Source of the DNA: Gemella cuniculi DSM 15828 | GTDB lineage: Bacteria; Bacillota; Bacilli; Staphylococcales; Gemellaceae | Length of the DNA: 63,492 bases | Direction: 5' to 3' | Assembly (NCBI RefSeq): GCF_000425665.1 | Contig: NZ_AUDW01000017.1 | Coordinates: 1 to 63,492, forward strand | Shown: positions 63,308-63,492 of the stretch, one piece after another | Numbering within the stretch: position 1 is the stretch's first letter | Layout: the number at the start of each line of letters is the position of its first letter | The notes under the pieces: model-generated | Told to the model about the DNA's origin: nothing | Databases searched by the model: none | The model's input: only the letters and a program-made list of their open reading frames with translations | Made by a program: the position numbers and the translations under genes

Positions 63308-63492
63308 ATGAATATATTACAATCTGACAAAGACCAAGCTATCACAAGTGCTACCGCATTTCAAACTATAGCCAGTACTATCTCTAAAGAAATAAATATA
63401 TCAAAAGATACTCAAACAACAGTATCTGGCAACACTAATGCACAAAATAGTATAGAAGCATCAAAACAAACAGCTGGTAAAATATCAAAAAC
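63308..63492 (+). CDS. Probable type VII secretion effector (TIGR04197-like), cut by the right edge
   Basis: ATG at 63308, 7 nt behind AAAAGGA; the frame stays open to the window end (61 codons). The visible part reads MNILQSDKDQAITSATAFQT, with ATAFQTIASTISKEI and DTQTTVSGNTNAQNSIEASK. The helix - TTVSGNxNAQ - helix pattern is that of small WXG100-like effectors of the SACOL2603/TIGR04197 family, exported by type VIIb systems of staphylococci and streptococci. Secretion machinery (EssC, EsaA) should lie beyond the right edge if the call is right. TATAAT at 63270-63275 is a likely -10. Confidence 0.65.
   Translation, partial: MNILQSDKDQAITSATAFQTIASTISKEINISKDTQTTVSGNTNAQNSIEASKQTAGKISK

Noticed and set aside
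1-63492. tRNA, rRNA, prophage or insertion-sequence genes
   Set aside because: I looked for cloverleaf strings, transposase-like motifs and integrase/terminase proteins and saw none.

Overview
The window reads as one arm of a chromosome from a low-GC Gram-positive coccus of the class Bacilli. A walRK two-component system with yycH and yycI, a glmS ribozyme, an L-box lysine riboswitch, FemAB-type and LPXTG surface proteins, TTGACA/TATAAT promoters and AGGAGG ribosome sites all fit this. The mix (streptococcus-like Nox, three tandem OppA paralogs, staphylococcus-like wal genes and a type VII effector) looks most like Gemella. That name is an inference from gene content, not a database match. 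I found no rRNA, tRNA, CRISPR array, prophage or intact insertion sequence.

Left arm (0-25 kb) is accessory metabolism. It starts with two aldo/keto reductases, a LysR regulator, and two exported flavodoxins next to a membrane heme/FAD/NAD reductase. Then comes an unusually dense set of alpha/beta-hydrolases at 6.1, 9.8, 11.1 (broken by a stop), 12.0, 13.0, 17.5, 18.4 and 24.1 kb. Among these sit a ROK kinase and mannose-6-phosphate isomerase, an in-frame fusion of an NmrA-like NAD(P)-binding protein to a transporter that has lost its first helix, a pair of 70-bp repeats, a sialic acid lyase followed by an active/inactive pair of CE7-like esterases, a ccdA-tlpA thiol-redox pair, and a LysM-NlpC/P60 wall hydrolase whose promoter carries a perfect WalR-type site.

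The middle (25-40 kb) holds walR-walK-yycH-yycI. The usual fifth gene, walJ, lies 9 kb away at 39.2 kb. Between them are glmS with its ribozyme, a lipoprotein, an autoregulated-looking PadR/DUF2812/ABC exporter locus, and NADH oxidase.

The right arm (41-63 kb) begins with an oligopeptide permease (oppDFBC) and three tandem OppA lipoproteins, each with its own promoter. The second lies behind a full five-helix lysine riboswitch and terminator, which ties peptide import to lysine status. Then come a DMT permease, a membrane-anchored EEP-fold phosphatase/nuclease, an amino-acid:cation symporter, a decayed SnoaL-like gene, a PhnA-like zinc ribbon protein, a FemAB aminoacyltransferase, a large LPXTG Ig-like surface protein whose start codon is out of frame across an A7 tract (possible phase variation), two small membrane proteins carrying a repeat that resembles the ribosomal L7/L12 C-terminal motif, a metallophosphoesterase, and the start of a probable type VII secretion effector at the right edge.

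Many start codons were moved to the ATG that sits behind a clear ribosome-binding site; each entry says where.
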